Shown piece by piece: positions 34,143-44,333 of a DNA stretch of 64,000 nucleotides. The stretch is taken from NCBI GenBank assembly GCA_002281485.1, contig NCGF01000003.1, positions 1 to 64,000 of the forward strand. The letters run 5' to 3'. Source of the stretch: Sphingomonas sp. 28-66-16. Lineage in GTDB: Bacteria > Pseudomonadota > Alphaproteobacteria > Sphingomonadales > Sphingomonadaceae. A model generated the notes under the pieces. That model was not told the origin of the DNA. It did not search any database and saw only the letters and a program-made list of their open reading frames with translations. Within the stretch, counting starts at the first letter, position 1. Each line of letters opens with the position of its first letter. The position numbers and the translations under genes were made by a program.

Positions 34143-34985
34143 CTATTCGGCAGCGGCCGGAAAGGCAGGCAGCTTGGCGATGTCGCGCGGCTCGTGCTGG
34201 ATGATCACCGTCGCCTTCAGGTTCTTCGCCAGCCCCTTGAACCGCGCCAGCGACGCCAGCGTATCGGCGCGATTGGTGTTGAACCCGGGCACACCGTCGC
34301 TGTCGTAATTCTCGCGGAAATGCGCGAGATCGCCCGTCAGCAAATAGGTCGTGCCGCTCGCGAGCCTGACGAGCAGGGCATGATGGCCGGGGGTGTGGCC
34401 CGGCGTGTCGATCATCGTGACGCTGCCGTCGCCGAAGATATCCTTGTCGCCGGCGACCGCGACCGCCTTGCCGGTACCGCCGAACCAGTTCTTGAGCGGT
34501 GTCGGATCGGCGCCCGGTGCTTTTGTGGTCAGCGCATCGAAATCGCCCTTGCCGATCATCAGCGTCGCGCCGGGGAAATCGGCGGCCTGGCCGATATGAT
34601 CGAAATGATAATGGCTGATGCCGACCATCGCGATCTGATCGGGCTTGAGACCGAGTTCGGCGAGTTGCTCGACGACCGTCTTGGTGACGGTCGCGCCGAT
34701 CGGTGCCTTGGGATCGATCTTTGCGCCCTTGAGCGCGGCGGGCAGGCCGGTATCCCAGAGCATATAGCTGTCGCCATGCTTGATCAGATAGCAGCTCGCG
34801 GTAAGCGCCATGCTCTTGCCCGTATAGGCACGAACATCGGAGAACTGGTTGAGATCGCTGACATTTGTCGTGCCGCAATCGAGCCGCCACAGTTTGATCG
34901 GGACCGGGGTTTGCCCGCTCGCGGCATAGGCACAAACCCCGCTCAACACGGTTCCGGCAATCAACAACACCAACGCCCGCTTCAT
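34143..34985 (-). CDS. Secreted metallo-beta-lactamase fold protein (AHL-lactonase-like)
   Basis: A 280-residue MBL-fold protein with a cleavable-looking signal peptide (MKRALVLLIAGTVLSGVCAYA). It has the metal motif SHYHFDHIG and later TPGHTPGHHALLV, TGDLAHF and IIQHEPRDI, as in the N-acyl homoserine lactonase-like family. The signal peptide predicts a periplasmic location, unlike the cytoplasmic AiiA enzymes, so quorum quenching is only a possibility. It stands alone with spacers on both sides. Confidence 0.8.
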   Translation of the reverse strand: MKRALVLLIAGTVLSGVCAYAASGQTPVPIKLWRLDCGTTNVSDLNQFSDVRAYTGKSMALTASCYLIKHGDSYMLWDTGLPAALKGAKIDPKAPIGATVTKTVVEQLAELGLKPDQIAMVGISHYHFDHIGQAADFPGATLMIGKGDFDALTTKAPGADPTPLKNWFGGTGKAVAVAGDKDIFGDGSVTMIDTPGHTPGHHALLVRLASGTTYLLTGDLAHFRENYDSDGVPGFNTNRADTLASLARFKGLAKNLKATVIIQHEPRDIAKLPAFPAAAE

Positions 34986-35151
34986 CGTCCATCCCCCGCA
35001 ATGGCCGCCGTGCCGCACGCTCCCGACCGTCGCGCGTCGCCATGGCACGACAAGGCTTAAGCATGTCGCGGCCAAATCGAAAGGGCGATGGCTCAGAAAA
35101 GTCATGGTTTTGCACCATGCCGGCACGCCACGACCCGTTTCGCCGGCCGGA

Positions 35152-36114
35152 TCAACGCAGGTCGCCATGCTCCTTGGGCGCCAGATAGCCGGCGTCATGC
35201 GTCGTCGGCAGCGGGGCGCCGGTCCGCAGCGCGTCGAGCATCTCGGCAAAGCCCGTCGCGCAGCGAAAACCCAGCACCCGTGCTGCCCGGCTCGAATCAT
35301 AGACCCGGTCGATCGACCTCGGCAGCACCCAGCCGCGCGCCGCATAGAGCGCCGCGGCGTCGGGGAAATGCCGCGCGATCACCGCCGCCGCATCGGCCTT
35401 GAGCGCCGTCGCCTCGTCGCGCGCAAAGGGCGTGGTGGCGGAGAGGATCAAGGTATCGAAGCCGATCGCCGGCGCGCGCGCCAGCGCGAGGACGTGGGCG
35501 TCGGCGGCATCCTCGACCGTCAGCCGCCGGTTGAGCAGTTCGTTGGCCTTGAGATTCTCGCCCGAGGGGTGGGCATGGGTATCGTCATCCTCGGGGAAGA
35601 AACGCCCCGTTCGCAGCACGAGGCAGGCCAGCCCGCGTTCCTGATGGAACAGCCGGCACAGATGCTCGGCAGCGCGCTTGGTCACGCCGTAGATGTTGCG
35701 CGGCTCGAGCGGCGCCATCGTCTCGTCGATCCACACCGCCCGGTCGCATTCGGCGCGGCGGATCGCGTCGGAGATCATCAACGAGGTCGTCGAGGTGAAG
35801 ATGAAGCGGTCGTGCCCGGCGCCGGCCGCCGCCTCGAGCAGGTTGAGCGTGCCCGTCACATTGACGTCGACGAACGCCCGGGTCGGGTAGCGAACGATAT
35901 CGGGCTTGTGCAGCGCCGCCGAGTGGATGACCGCCTCGATCGCGTGATCGGCGAAAGCCCGGTCGATCGTCGCGCGATCGGCGACGCTGCCGATGATATC
36001 GGTGTCGGCGCCGGGCGCGACATCGAGGCCAGTCACCTGATGCCCGGCCGCGCGCAACCGCGGCGCCAAATAACGCCCGAGCCAGCCCGACGATCCGGTG
36101 AGCAGCACCCGCAT
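35152..36114 (-). CDS. NAD(P)-dependent epimerase/dehydratase (extended SDR)
   Basis: A 320-residue extended short-chain dehydrogenase with the nucleotide motif VLLTGSSGWLGRYLAPRL. It also has AVIHSAALHKPD, the TSTTSLMIS serine strand and the catalytic YGVTKRAAE (Tyr-x3-Lys). Substrate, probably a nucleotide sugar or other carbonyl compound, is unclear. It is the last gene of a six-gene minus-strand run and starts three bases after the cytochrome c gene. Confidence 0.85.
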   Translation of the reverse strand: MRVLLTGSSGWLGRYLAPRLRAAGHQVTGLDVAPGADTDIIGSVADRATIDRAFADHAIEAVIHSAALHKPDIVRYPTRAFVDVNVTGTLNLLEAAAGAGHDRFIFTSTTSLMISDAIRRAECDRAVWIDETMAPLEPRNIYGVTKRAAEHLCRLFHQERGLACLVLRTGRFFPEDDDTHAHPSGENLKANELLNRRLTVEDAADAHVLALARAPAIGFDTLILSATTPFARDEATALKADAAAVIARHFPDAAALYAARGWVLPRSIDRVYDSSRAARVLGFRCATGFAEMLDALRTGAPLPTTHDAGYLAPKEHGDLR

Positions 36115-36117
36115 CGC

Positions 36118-36972
36118 TCAGGCCCCTTGCCTCGCCGCTTCGCGCTGCAGAAAGCGGTGGATCGCGGTCACCTCGTCGTCGCGCAGGACGTGGAGGTTTT
36201 CCTTCACGATCGTCGTCATCAGGCCAAGATCGCGGTTCCCTGCCCCCTTGCCGGTGCGCAGCAGCGTCGCAAAGGCGGCATCGTCATAGCTCGCCGCGGC
36301 GGGCGCCAGCGCCGGGACACGCTGGCCCTCCTTGCCCTGTTCCCGGTGCAGCGCGTGGCATTCGCTGCAGACCGCGCGGACCAAATAGGCGCCGCCATCG
36401 GCGGGTCGCGTGTGCGGCGCCACCAGCGCCTTCTGCACGCTCTGGCGCTCGGCACCGGTGATCATCCCCCAGCGCGTCTGCGGCCCCCACCAGCCTTCGG
36501 CGCGCGAATCATCGGCGGCTGGCTTCAGCGTCCGCGCCCAGGCGATCACCCGGCCGAGATCGTCATCGGCGAGATAGCGTTCGGACCAGCTCGGCATCAC
36601 GAACAGCGTCGATCCATCGCGCTTCACGCCGTGGCGGATCAGCCGGACGACATCGACGTCCGAATAAGCGGCGAGCTTGCGCGCGATCGCCGGCGGCGCG
36701 ATCTGCCCGATCTTCCAGTCGACCGGCGTCCATACCCCGCCCTTGCCACCATTGTGGCAGCTGGGGCAGCCGACCAGAGTCGCGAGCCGCGCGCCTTCGG
36801 CAACCGAAGCGTCATCGTGCGGCACCGCGATCGGCCGGGCGGCGATCACATGATCGGCGCGAATGATCCGCTCCGACGCCAGATAGACGATCCCCGCCGC
36901 GATCAATGCGACCACCGCGAGCCCGATCAGCGCGCGGCCGATAATGCGCCCGATGCCCCCAATGCCCCCCAT
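36118..36972 (-). CDS. Membrane-anchored dihaem cytochrome c
   Basis: A 284-residue protein with an N-terminal anchor (IGRALIGLAVVALIAAGIVYLA) and two class I haem c sites, GCPSCHNGG (Cys69-His73) and VCSECHALH near residue 200. Met ligands are likely in FVMPSW and near the C terminus. Two-domain anchored cytochromes of this kind transfer electrons from periplasmic dehydrogenases. It lies in an operon with a CoA-transferase and hydrolases, and its maturation would use the ccm genes found elsewhere in the window. Confidence 0.87.
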   Translation of the reverse strand: MGGIGGIGRIIGRALIGLAVVALIAAGIVYLASERIIRADHVIAARPIAVPHDDASVAEGARLATLVGCPSCHNGGKGGVWTPVDWKIGQIAPPAIARKLAAYSDVDVVRLIRHGVKRDGSTLFVMPSWSERYLADDDLGRVIAWARTLKPAADDSRAEGWWGPQTRWGMITGAERQSVQKALVAPHTRPADGGAYLVRAVCSECHALHREQGKEGQRVPALAPAAASYDDAAFATLLRTGKGAGNRDLGLMTTIVKENLHVLRDDEVTAIHRFLQREAARQGA

Positions 36973-36986
36973 GTCACCGCTCCCCG

Positions 36987-37880
36987 CTACTGCCCGCCGC
37001 TCCCCAGCGCCTTGCGCAAAAAGGCAATGCTGTCCGCCAGCACCGGCGCCTTGCCGCGGAACGGCTTGGACAGCGCCATCGCGACATCCTCGTGATTGAG
37101 GCCCGCATAGTCGCGAAACTCGACCGGCGCGCCCAGGCTCTTCAGCTTGTCGCGCAGCGCGATCGCGTTGCGCGGCTTGACCGTCGTGTCGGCGGTCGAG
37201 GTCACCAGCAGCATCGGCGGCGCATCGGCGCGCGCATAGCTGATCGGCTGGGTCTCGCGGGGCTTGGCGAAGGCGGCAAAGGCGTTGCGCGAATTTTCGG
37301 TGGTGAAGGGATAGAAATCATAGGGACCGCTCAGCCCGATCACCGCCTTGATCAGATGCGGATCGGCGCAGCTCGCGATCAGATAGCGGCTGTCGAGCCC
37401 CAGCATTGCGGCAATATAGGCGCCCGCCGAATGGCCGGCGACCGCGATCCGGCCGACATCGCCGCCATAGCTGCCGACATGATCGCGCACCCAGCGCATC
37501 GCCTCGGCACCATCGGCGACGAAGGCCGGGAAGCGGACGTCGGGCACCTTGCGATAATCGGGCAGGACGACGACGAAGCCTTGCGCGGCGAGCGCGCGCC
37601 CGGCAAAGGCATAGCCCTCGCGCGTCCCCGCATGCCACCCGCCGCCATAGAAGAAAACGATCACCGGCAGCTTGCGTCCGGCACTGCCGGACGGGCGCCA
37701 GACGTCGAGCTTCTGGCCGTGGCTGCCGAAGCTGGCCCCCGCGACGACCTGCTCGACCCCCGCCCCGCCGCCGCTCGCCCAGTCGAGCTGGCTGAGCTTG
37801 TCGGGTGCAGGCACCAGATAGAACCACAGGCCGAACGCCGCAGCGAGGGCGAGCAGCGCGACGAGCGCGATCCGGATCAT
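36987..37880 (-). CDS. Alpha/beta hydrolase (esterase/lipase, HSL-like)
   Basis: A 297-residue hydrolase with an N-terminal membrane span or signal ([20 protein letters not shown]). It has the HSL-type oxyanion block [18 protein letters not shown], the nucleophile elbow [12 protein letters not shown], and late TADTTVKP and GLNHEDV segments with acid and His. It overlaps scoB by 4 bases (ATGA) upstream and is 14 bases from the cytochrome c gene, so it belongs to this operon. The substrate is unknown; carboxyl esters are likely. Confidence 0.85.
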   Translation of the reverse strand: MIRIALVALLALAAAFGLWFYLVPAPDKLSQLDWASGGGAGVEQVVAGASFGSHGQKLDVWRPSGSAGRKLPVIVFFYGGGWHAGTREGYAFAGRALAAQGFVVVLPDYRKVPDVRFPAFVADGAEAMRWVRDHVGSYGGDVGRIAVAGHSAGAYIAAMLGLDSRYLIASCADPHLIKAVIGLSGPYDFYPFTTENSRNAFAAFAKPRETQPISYARADAPPMLLVTSTADTTVKPRNAIALRDKLKSLGAPVEFRDYAGLNHEDVAMALSKPFRGKAPVLADSIAFLRKALGSGGQ

Positions 37881-38524
37881 GCCGGCAGCTTGACCGCGTA
37901 GTGCGCGGTCGTCTTCGCCGCGATTTCGTCCGCCGTCACGCCGGGAGCGAGTTCGATCAGCTCGAAAGGGCTGGCATGATCGGGCCGGTGGAACACGCCG
38001 AGATCGGTGATGATCATGTCGATCACATTCTTGCCGGTCAGCGGCAGCGTGCACGCCGGGATGAATTTCGGGTCGCCGTTCTTCGACGTATGCTCCATCA
38101 CCACGACGATCCGCTTTACCCCGGCGACGAGGTCCATCGCGCCGCCCATGCCCTTGATCAGCTTGCCCGGGATCATCCAGTTGGCGATATCGCCGCCCTC
38201 GCTGACCTCCATCGCGCCGAGCACGGTCAGGTCGATATGCCCGCCGCGGATCATCGCGAAACTGTCTGCACTGCTGAAATAGACCGACGAATCGAGCTCG
38301 CTGATCGTCTGCTTGCCGGCATTGATCAGATCGGGATCGACCTCCTCGGGGTAAGGGAACGGCCCGATGCCGAGCATGCCGTTTTCCGATTGCAGCGTGA
38401 CGTCCATCCCCTCGGGGATGTGGTTTGCCACGAGCGTCGGGATGCCGATGCCCAGATTTACATAGAAGCCGTCCTCCAGCTCCTTCGCCGCGCGTGCGGC
38501 CATATCGTCCCGAGTCCAGGCCAT
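37877..38524 (-). CDS. scoB: 3-oxoacid CoA-transferase subunit B
   Basis: The B subunit of a succinyl-CoA:3-ketoacid CoA-transferase, 215 residues. It contains [19 protein letters not shown] and [12 protein letters not shown], where the Glu forms the acyl-CoA thioester in this family, and [26 protein letters not shown] seven bases before ATG 38524 supports the start. It is separated from its partner scoA by the acid-phosphatase gene, an unusual arrangement, since the subunits normally adjoin. Confidence 0.94.
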   Translation of the reverse strand: MAWTRDDMAARAAKELEDGFYVNLGIGIPTLVANHIPEGMDVTLQSENGMLGIGPFPYPEEVDPDLINAGKQTISELDSSVYFSSADSFAMIRGGHIDLTVLGAMEVSEGGDIANWMIPGKLIKGMGGAMDLVAGVKRIVVVMEHTSKNGDPKFIPACTLPLTGKNVIDMIITDLGVFHRPDHASPFELIELAPGVTADEIAAKTTAHYAVKLPA

Positions 38525-38525
38525 G

Positions 38526-39416
38526 TTATTTCTCCTGTGCCGGCATCGGCCAGCGTTTGTCCGACGGAAAGAGGTCGTCGAGGCCGCCCGTGAGGGCGCT
38601 GCCGTAAACGGGATTGGGGAGCATGAACCAGAATCGCCCCCACAGGCCCCGGATCGCCGGGGCTTGCGCCGCTGCCCGGCGCACGGCGGGCGGCCCGCCG
38701 TCGAACAGATCGCTGAAATCGCCAAGCTGGTCGCCGCCCATCGCCACCACGCAATAGCGGCTCGCAATCAGCGCGCGGCGGCCATCTTTGTTGGCCTCGC
38801 CGGCCACGTCCCCCTTGAGGAACAGCGTCTCGCCGTGCCTGGCCGGCCCGAGACCGGCGCGATCGAGCGCCGCCTCGGTGAAGGCGGCGTTGGCGGCGCT
38901 GCGGTTGGTATTGAAAACGACCGTCACCCCCATCCGGCGCAACGCCGTCACCGCCTGCACCGCGCCCGGCACCGCCACCACCCGATCGACGCCGGTCTGC
39001 TCCCAGTCCGCCCAGCGCGCGGGATCATAACGGCGGCCGGGATGGACCGCATCGTTATATTCGAAGCCGAGATTGAGCAGCATCGTCTCGTCGACGTCGA
39101 ACACCGCTGCCCGCGGCAGCGCGCCGCACGGCACGGTCGTCGGCTGCTCGATCGTCGCATCGCGCGTCAAGACGGCGGAGGTGCGATCGGTATCACGGCG
39201 GGGATCGGCCTGCTCGCTGGCCAGTCGGCGGCGAACGGCATCGACGAGCATATTATACGCCTGTTCGCTGATCGCGGCCGCCTCGCCCGACCCATAGAGA
39301 TACTGCATCGCCGCCGGCACCGAGGCGGCCGGCGGCGGCGGCGGGGCCACCGGAGCCGGCTGGGTCGCGCAGCCGGCAAGCAGGAGCGCGCCGACCAGAA
39401 CCGCGCCCGTCTTCAC
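38526..39416 (-). CDS. HAD-family acid phosphatase lipoprotein
   Basis: A 296-residue HAD-superfamily phosphatase of the secreted acid-phosphatase/lipoprotein e(P4) type. It has a lipoprotein signal ending LLAGC, motif [11 protein letters not shown], motif [10 protein letters not shown], and a late acidic motif around [12 protein letters not shown]. It should act on phosphomonoesters outside the inner membrane. Its ATG overlaps the scoA stop (ATGA) and its stop is one base from scoB, so it sits inside the CoA-transferase operon without breaking it. Confidence 0.87.
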   Translation of the reverse strand: MKTGAVLVGALLLAGCATQPAPVAPPPPPAASVPAAMQYLYGSGEAAAISEQAYNMLVDAVRRRLASEQADPRRDTDRTSAVLTRDATIEQPTTVPCGALPRAAVFDVDETMLLNLGFEYNDAVHPGRRYDPARWADWEQTGVDRVVAVPGAVQAVTALRRMGVTVVFNTNRSAANAAFTEAALDRAGLGPARHGETLFLKGDVAGEANKDGRRALIASRYCVVAMGGDQLGDFSDLFDGGPPAVRRAAAQAPAIRGLWGRFWFMLPNPVYGSALTGGLDDLFPSDKRWPMPAQEK

Positions 39417-40132
39417 GCCGTCGCCCGCTCGCGCGTCGTCACGAACTCGATCTTCTTGTCATAGGGCGCGCCGAGGATCAGCCGGTTCACATAGATTCCC
39501 GGCAGATGCACCTGATCGGGATCGAGCGCGCCCACCGGCACGATTTCCTCGACCTCGGCGACGCAGACCTTGCCCGCGGTCGCCATCGGCTGGTTGAAAT
39601 TGCGCGCGGTCTTGCGGAACACCAGATTGCCCGCCTCATCGGCCTTCCAGCCCTTGATGATCGACAGGTCGGCACGGATACCGCGTTCGAGGATATAGTC
39701 CTCGGGTCCGTTCGGGCCGTCGAACGCCATCACCGGTTTGCCCTCGGCGACCAGGGTGCCGACGCCGGTCTTGGTGTAGAAGCCGGGAATCCCCGCGCCG
39801 CCCGCCCGGCAGCGCTCGGCGAGCGTACCCTGGGGGCAGAATTCCACCTCGAGCTCGCCCGCCAGATATTGCCGCTCGAATTCCTTGTTTTCGCCGACAT
39901 AGCTGGAGATCATCTTCTTCACCTGCCGCGTCCGCAGCAGCTTGCCGAGCCCCTCGCCGTCGATGCCCGCATTGTTGCTGGCGATCGTCAGGTCCTTGGT
40001 GCCTGCATCGCGGATCGCGTCGATCAGCCGTTCGGGAATGCCGCACAGGCCGAAGCCGCCGGCGCAGATCATCATCCCGTCGAACAGCACGCCCTCAAGC
40101 GCGGCGGCGGCATCGGGGTAGAGCTTTTTCAT
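39413..40132 (-). CDS. scoA: 3-oxoacid CoA-transferase subunit A
   Basis: The A subunit of the CoA-transferase, 239 residues, with the CoA-binding [16 protein letters not shown] segment, [16 protein letters not shown], and [15 protein letters not shown]. Together with ScoB it activates acetoacetate (or a related 3-oxo acid) for thiolysis. The ATG at 40132 ([14 protein letters not shown]) fits the family; the frame above it is spacer. It is the first gene of a six-gene operon: scoA, phosphatase, scoB, hydrolase, cytochrome c, epimerase. Confidence 0.94.
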   Translation of the reverse strand: MKKLYPDAAAALEGVLFDGMMICAGGFGLCGIPERLIDAIRDAGTKDLTIASNNAGIDGEGLGKLLRTRQVKKMISSYVGENKEFERQYLAGELEVEFCPQGTLAERCRAGGAGIPGFYTKTGVGTLVAEGKPVMAFDGPNGPEDYILERGIRADLSIIKGWKADEAGNLVFRKTARNFNQPMATAGKVCVAEVEEIVPVGALDPDQVHLPGIYVNRLILGAPYDKKIEFVTTRERATA

Positions 40133-40200
40133 GGGGCACTCCGCTGGATTCGGGTCGGCACGCCCGTCGCTTAGTCCCGGGGGCAAGCGCCGGTCAACGG

Positions 40201-40896
40201 CTAGCCCGCCACGCCGAACGCCAATCCGACGCCCGCCGTGATCGCCATCGCCAGCGCCCCCCAGAAGGTCACCCTTATGGTTGCGCGCAACACCGGCGCG
40301 CCGCCCGCGCGCGCGCCGACGACGCCCAGCAGCGCGAGAAAGACGATCGAGCCGATGCCGACGCCCCAGGCGAGCACCGATCGCGGCAGCATCAGCACCA
40401 GCAGCAACGGAAATGCCGCCCCGACGACGAAACTCGCCGCCGATGCCAGTGCTGCCTGGATCGGTCTGGCCTCCAGATGCGCGCTCAGCCCCAGCTCGTC
40501 GCGCAGATGGGCCTTCAACGGGTCCCTGGCGGTGAACTGCCCGGCGACTTCGGCCGCGAGCTTGCGGTCGAGCCCGCGCGCCATGTAGATCCGCGTCAGC
40601 TCCTCGAGCTCGGAGTCGGGGTCCTCGGCCAATTCGCGCGCTTCCATTGCCCGATCGGCCTTTTCGGTATCGGCCTGCGAGCTGACCGAGACATATTCCC
40701 CCGCCGCCATCGACATCGCCCCCGCGACCAGCGCGGCGACGCCGGTCAGCACGATCGCCGACTGGCTCTGCGCCGCCGCTGCCACGCCGATGATCAGGCT
40801 GGCCGTCGAGACGATCCCGTCATTCGCCCCCAGGACCGACGCGCGCAACCAGCCGATGCGCGAGAGAAGATGCGATTCACCGTGAGATCGAGGCAT
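40201..40896 (-). CDS. VIT1/CCC1-family metal transporter
   Basis: A 231-residue VIT/CCC1-type membrane protein, related to vacuolar iron transporters. The signature [24 protein letters not shown] and [19 protein letters not shown] lie in helices 1 and 2. A cytoplasmic metal-binding helical part ([20 protein letters not shown]) and three further helices follow. ATG 40896 has AGG at six bases and is preferred to ATG 40902. It probably exports or buffers Fe or Mn. Confidence 0.9.
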   Translation of the reverse strand: MPRSHGESHLLSRIGWLRASVLGANDGIVSTASLIIGVAAAAQSQSAIVLTGVAALVAGAMSMAAGEYVSVSSQADTEKADRAMEARELAEDPDSELEELTRIYMARGLDRKLAAEVAGQFTARDPLKAHLRDELGLSAHLEARPIQAALASAASFVVGAAFPLLLVLMLPRSVLAWGVGIGSIVFLALLGVVGARAGGAPVLRATIRVTFWGALAMAITAGVGLAFGVAG

Positions 40897-41072
40897 GGCC
40901 ATCCTTCAGATACACCCATATAGATACGCAGGTCGGCGACCGGTTTGATCCGTGTCATAGCGGCGCGGCGCCGACCAGCGGAAACGGCGTGCGCAGAAGC
41001 GACGTGCAAGGCAACGCTGCCGCCGAACCAGCGCGCGCCAGACCATCATCGGCACCAATCACGGAGTGCGCC

Positions 41073-41885
41073 ATGCGATCCATTCTCGTCCTTGCCGACA
41101 GCGGCCCTGCCGCCGAGCAGCGCCTGCAGGCGGCGCTCGACATCGCCCGGTTGACCGACGGTCATGTCACGCTCCATGTCAACACACCGCTGCAGCGGTT
41201 CGTCTCGATGGATCCCTTCGGCGGTTCCTATGTGATGGAGGGAGCGCTGGCGGAGGAGCAGGCCCGCGAAGACCGGCTGGTCGAAGCCCTGACGGCCAAG
41301 CTGTCGAGCGAGAACGTGCCTTGGGATATCACCACCGGTGCCGGGATGCCGGCCAATGATCTGATCGCCGCAGCCCCGCTTGCCGACCTCATCGTGCTGT
41401 CACTCACCCCACCCGACAGCCCCGCCGCCGCCGATACGACGATGCTGGTCGGCGATGTGGCGGTTTCGGCCTCCTGCCCGGTGCTCGCGATTCCCGCCGC
41501 CGAGAAGCCCTTGTTCGTCACCGGCACCGCGATGATCGCCTGGAATGGCGGGGCCGAGGCAGCCAATGCGTTGCGCGCTGCCGTGCCGTTGCTGGCGCTC
41601 GCGGGCGAGGTCAAGCTGGTCACGATCACGAACCGGCCCGAAGAACTCCCCGCGATCGATGCCCTCCAGTATCTGTCCCGCCACGGCATCCATGCCGAGC
41701 TGGTCGTGCGACCGCACGAGCACCAGCGCATCGCCGAGGCGCTCGAGGAAGCGGCCGACGCGGTCGGCGCCGACTGGATCGCGATGGGCGCCTATGGGCA
41801 CAGCCGCATGCGCGAAATGGTGTTCGGCGGCGTCACCCATCATTTCCTGAACAGCGCCAAATTCCCGCTGCTGCTCAGCCACTAG
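41073..41885 (+). CDS. Universal stress protein, tandem UspA-like
   Basis: A 270-residue protein with an N-terminal Usp-like domain (MRSILVLADSGPAAEQRLQAALDIA) and a second, better conserved one. The second ends WIAMGAYGHSRMREMVFGGVTHHFL, the ATP-binding G-x2-G-x9-G-S/T type region with changes. GGAG seven bases upstream of the ATG fixes the start; the earlier open frame is not used. It is divergent from the VIT-family gene. Role: stress survival, otherwise unspecified. Confidence 0.83.
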   Translation: MRSILVLADSGPAAEQRLQAALDIARLTDGHVTLHVNTPLQRFVSMDPFGGSYVMEGALAEEQAREDRLVEALTAKLSSENVPWDITTGAGMPANDLIAAAPLADLIVLSLTPPDSPAAADTTMLVGDVAVSASCPVLAIPAAEKPLFVTGTAMIAWNGGAEAANALRAAVPLLALAGEVKLVTITNRPEELPAIDALQYLSRHGIHAELVVRPHEHQRIAEALEEAADAVGADWIAMGAYGHSRMREMVFGGVTHHFLNSAKFPLLLSH

Positions 41886-41892
41886 CTGATCC

Positions 41893-42810
41893 TCAATAGG
41901 CGAGCGTGAGCCCCGCGCGGGGCCAGGGCATCGCGATCAACTGCCCGGTGCCCGACAGGGTGACATAGGCCGTCTTCCGGTCAGCGCCGCCCCAGCAGAT
42001 ATTGGTGGTGAACGGATCGGGCGTGGCAATGAATTCCACCAGTTCCCCGGCCGGCGAGATCACCGAAATGCCGCTCTCGCCGATCGTCGCGACGCAGATG
42101 TTGCCGCCTTCCTCGACGCCGAGCGAATCGAAGAACTTGTATCCTGCGGGACGATATAGAGGGATGCCCGCCCCGCCGAGCCCGCCTGCCTGATCGACCT
42201 TGCCCGGCGCGATGACGCGGAACGCCATCAACCGGCAGGTATAGGTTTCGGCGGCATAGAGCGTGTTGCCGTCGGGCGAGAGGCCGATGCCGTTGGGGTT
42301 TTCGCTCGGGAAGATGACTTCCTCGAGATGCGATCCGTCCGCCCTGGCGTAGAAGATGCCGGTGATGTCGCGCTCGCGCGGACGGTTCTTGCCGTGATCG
42401 GTGAACCAGAAACCGCCATGGGCATCGAACACGATATCGTTCGGCCCGCGCAGCACGCAGCCAAAATCGCCGTCCTTGTAGAGTATCTCCACGGCGCCGG
42501 TATCGATATCGATCCGCTCGATCCGCCCGCCCGAATAATCATCGGCCTGGCCATGCGGGATCAGCAGGCCGCCAGGATGCTGGACAAAGTTGAAGCCGCC
42601 ATTGTTGCAGCAATACAGCTTGCCGTCCGGCCCAATCGCCAGCCCGTTGGGGCCACCCCCGGTTTCGGCAATCGTCTTTCGGCTGCCATCGGGAAAACAG
42701 CGCGTAATGCGCCTGGCTTCACATTCGACAACAATGACGCTGCCATCCGGCATCGCCACCGGTCCTTCCGGAAAGCGCAGGCCGCTGGCGACCACGGTAA
42801 AATCCGACAT
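41893..42810 (-). CDS. SMP-30/gluconolactonase-family protein
   Basis: A 305-residue six-bladed beta-propeller lactonase-like protein. It has GLRFPEGPVAMPDGSVIVVE (metal-binding Glu), GGGPNGLAIGPDGKLYCCNNGGF, GPNDIVFDAHGGFWFTDHG and ENPNGIGLSPDGNTLYAAET. The family hydrolyses sugar or other lactones with a divalent metal. It is divergent from the aldehyde dehydrogenase gene 75 bases away, suggesting a shared sugar-acid or aldehyde pathway. Confidence 0.88.
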   Translation of the reverse strand: MSDFTVVASGLRFPEGPVAMPDGSVIVVECEARRITRCFPDGSRKTIAETGGGPNGLAIGPDGKLYCCNNGGFNFVQHPGGLLIPHGQADDYSGGRIERIDIDTGAVEILYKDGDFGCVLRGPNDIVFDAHGGFWFTDHGKNRPRERDITGIFYARADGSHLEEVIFPSENPNGIGLSPDGNTLYAAETYTCRLMAFRVIAPGKVDQAGGLGGAGIPLYRPAGYKFFDSLGVEEGGNICVATIGESGISVISPAGELVEFIATPDPFTTNICWGGADRKTAYVTLSGTGQLIAMPWPRAGLTLAY

Positions 42811-42885
42811 CGCATCCCCCCTCGTATTGGCTTGGTTGAAGGCCTATTTGCGCTCCAGCAATCCGATCGCCAAGGAGAATTCCCG

Positions 42886-44322
42886 ATGCCAGCCAGCTAT
42901 GCCGCAGACCTCGCTTTGTTCGTCGACGGCGCGTGGCATGCGGGCGAAGGGCGCGACACGCGCCCGGTCGTCAATCCGGCGACCGGCGATGCGATCGCCG
43001 AGGTGCCGCTCGCCTCGATCGCCGATCTCGATGCGGCGCTGGCCGCCGCCGAGCGCGGTTTCAAGATCTGGCGCGCGACCGACCCCGGCGCCCGCGCGGT
43101 CATCCTGCACCAGGCCGCAGCGCTGATGCGCGAACGCGCCGACGCGATCGCCACGCTGATGACGCGCGAACAGGGCAAGCCGATCGCCGAGGCACGTGGC
43201 GAGGTTGCCGGGGCCGCGCAGATGTTCGACTGGTTCGCCGAAGAGGCGCTGCGCCATTATGGCCGTGTGCTGGTCCGCCCGACCGGGCAACGGTCGATCG
43301 TGATCCAGCAGCCCGTCGGCGTCGTCGCCGCGCTGTCGCCGTGGAATTTCCCGGTCTATCTGATGGCCAAGAAACTCGCCCCCGCCCTCGCCGCCGGCTG
43401 CGCCGTCATCTGCAAGCCACCCGAGGAGACACCGGGCTGCACCAGCGCGATCATGCATTGCCTGGAGGATGCCGGGCTGCCCAAGGGCGTCGCGCAACTG
43501 GTGTTCGGCGTGCCCGATACCGTCAGCCGTCACCTGATCGCCAGCCCGATCGTGCGCAAGGTCAGCTTCACCGGATCGGTGCCCGTCGGCCAGCATCTGC
43601 TGAAGCTCGCCGCCGAGGGCGTGAAGCGCACGACGATGGAGCTTGGCGGCCACGCCCCGGTGCTGATCTTCGCCGATTGCGATCTCGAAAAGACGCTCGA
43701 CATGGTCGTGCCCCAGAAATTCCGCAACGCAGGGCAGGTCTGCGTGTCGCCCACCCGTTTCTATGTCGAGGAGGCGATCTACGAGGATTTCCTCGCCGGG
43801 TTCGCCGCGCGCACCGCGCAGGTCCCGGTCGGCGACGGGTTCGATCCCGCCAACCGCATGGGCCCGCTCGCCAATATCCGCCGCCCGGAGGCGATCGAGA
43901 AGCTGGTCGATGATGCCAGGGCCAGGGGCGCGCGGACGATGGCAGGCGGCGAGCGATTCGGAGACGGCGGTTTCTTCTTCCGCCCGACCCTGCTCGCCGA
44001 TGTGCCCAACGAGGCCGACATCATGTCCAACGAACCCTTCGGCCCGGTCGCGGTCAGCCGCTCGTTCAAGGATTTCGACGACGCGATCGAACAGGCCAAC
44101 CGCCTCCCCTATGGCCTTGCCGCCTTCGCCTTCACCGAAAATGGTCGCCGCGCCAATTTGCTGGGCGACGCGATCGAGGCCGGGATGGTCGGCATCAACA
44201 GCTTCGCGATCAGCAGCGCTGATGCCCCGTTCGGCGGGGTGAAGATGTCGGGCTTCGGCAGCGAAGGCGGGACCGAAGGGTTCGACAGCTACACCGTGAC
44301 CAAGGCGATCCATCAGGCTTGA
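42886..44322 (+). CDS. NAD(P)-dependent aldehyde dehydrogenase (succinate-semialdehyde dehydrogenase type)
   Basis: A 478-residue aldehyde dehydrogenase. The cofactor block SPWNFPVYLMAKKLAPALAAG includes the conserved Asn, CKPPEETP holds the Lys, Glu252 lies in MELGGHAP, and the nucleophile is Cys286 in NAGQVCVSPTR. AAGGAG (42872-42877) eight bases before the ATG decides the start. Resemblance is closest to GabD-like enzymes; alpha-ketoglutaric semialdehyde dehydrogenase is an alternative given the divergent SMP-30 lactonase. Confidence 0.9.
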   Translation: MPASYAADLALFVDGAWHAGEGRDTRPVVNPATGDAIAEVPLASIADLDAALAAAERGFKIWRATDPGARAVILHQAAALMRERADAIATLMTREQGKPIAEARGEVAGAAQMFDWFAEEALRHYGRVLVRPTGQRSIVIQQPVGVVAALSPWNFPVYLMAKKLAPALAAGCAVICKPPEETPGCTSAIMHCLEDAGLPKGVAQLVFGVPDTVSRHLIASPIVRKVSFTGSVPVGQHLLKLAAEGVKRTTMELGGHAPVLIFADCDLEKTLDMVVPQKFRNAGQVCVSPTRFYVEEAIYEDFLAGFAARTAQVPVGDGFDPANRMGPLANIRRPEAIEKLVDDARARGARTMAGGERFGDGGFFFRPTLLADVPNEADIMSNEPFGPVAVSRSFKDFDDAIEQANRLPYGLAAFAFTENGRRANLLGDAIEAGMVGINSFAISSADAPFGGVKMSGFGSEGGTEGFDSYTVTKAIHQA

Positions 44323-44333
44323 GGCTCACCTTA

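Noticed and set aside
42328..42885. Upstream extension of the aldehyde dehydrogenase (to 664 residues)
   Set aside because: The extension is antisense to the SMP-30 gene, and AAGGAG sits just before ATG 42886.
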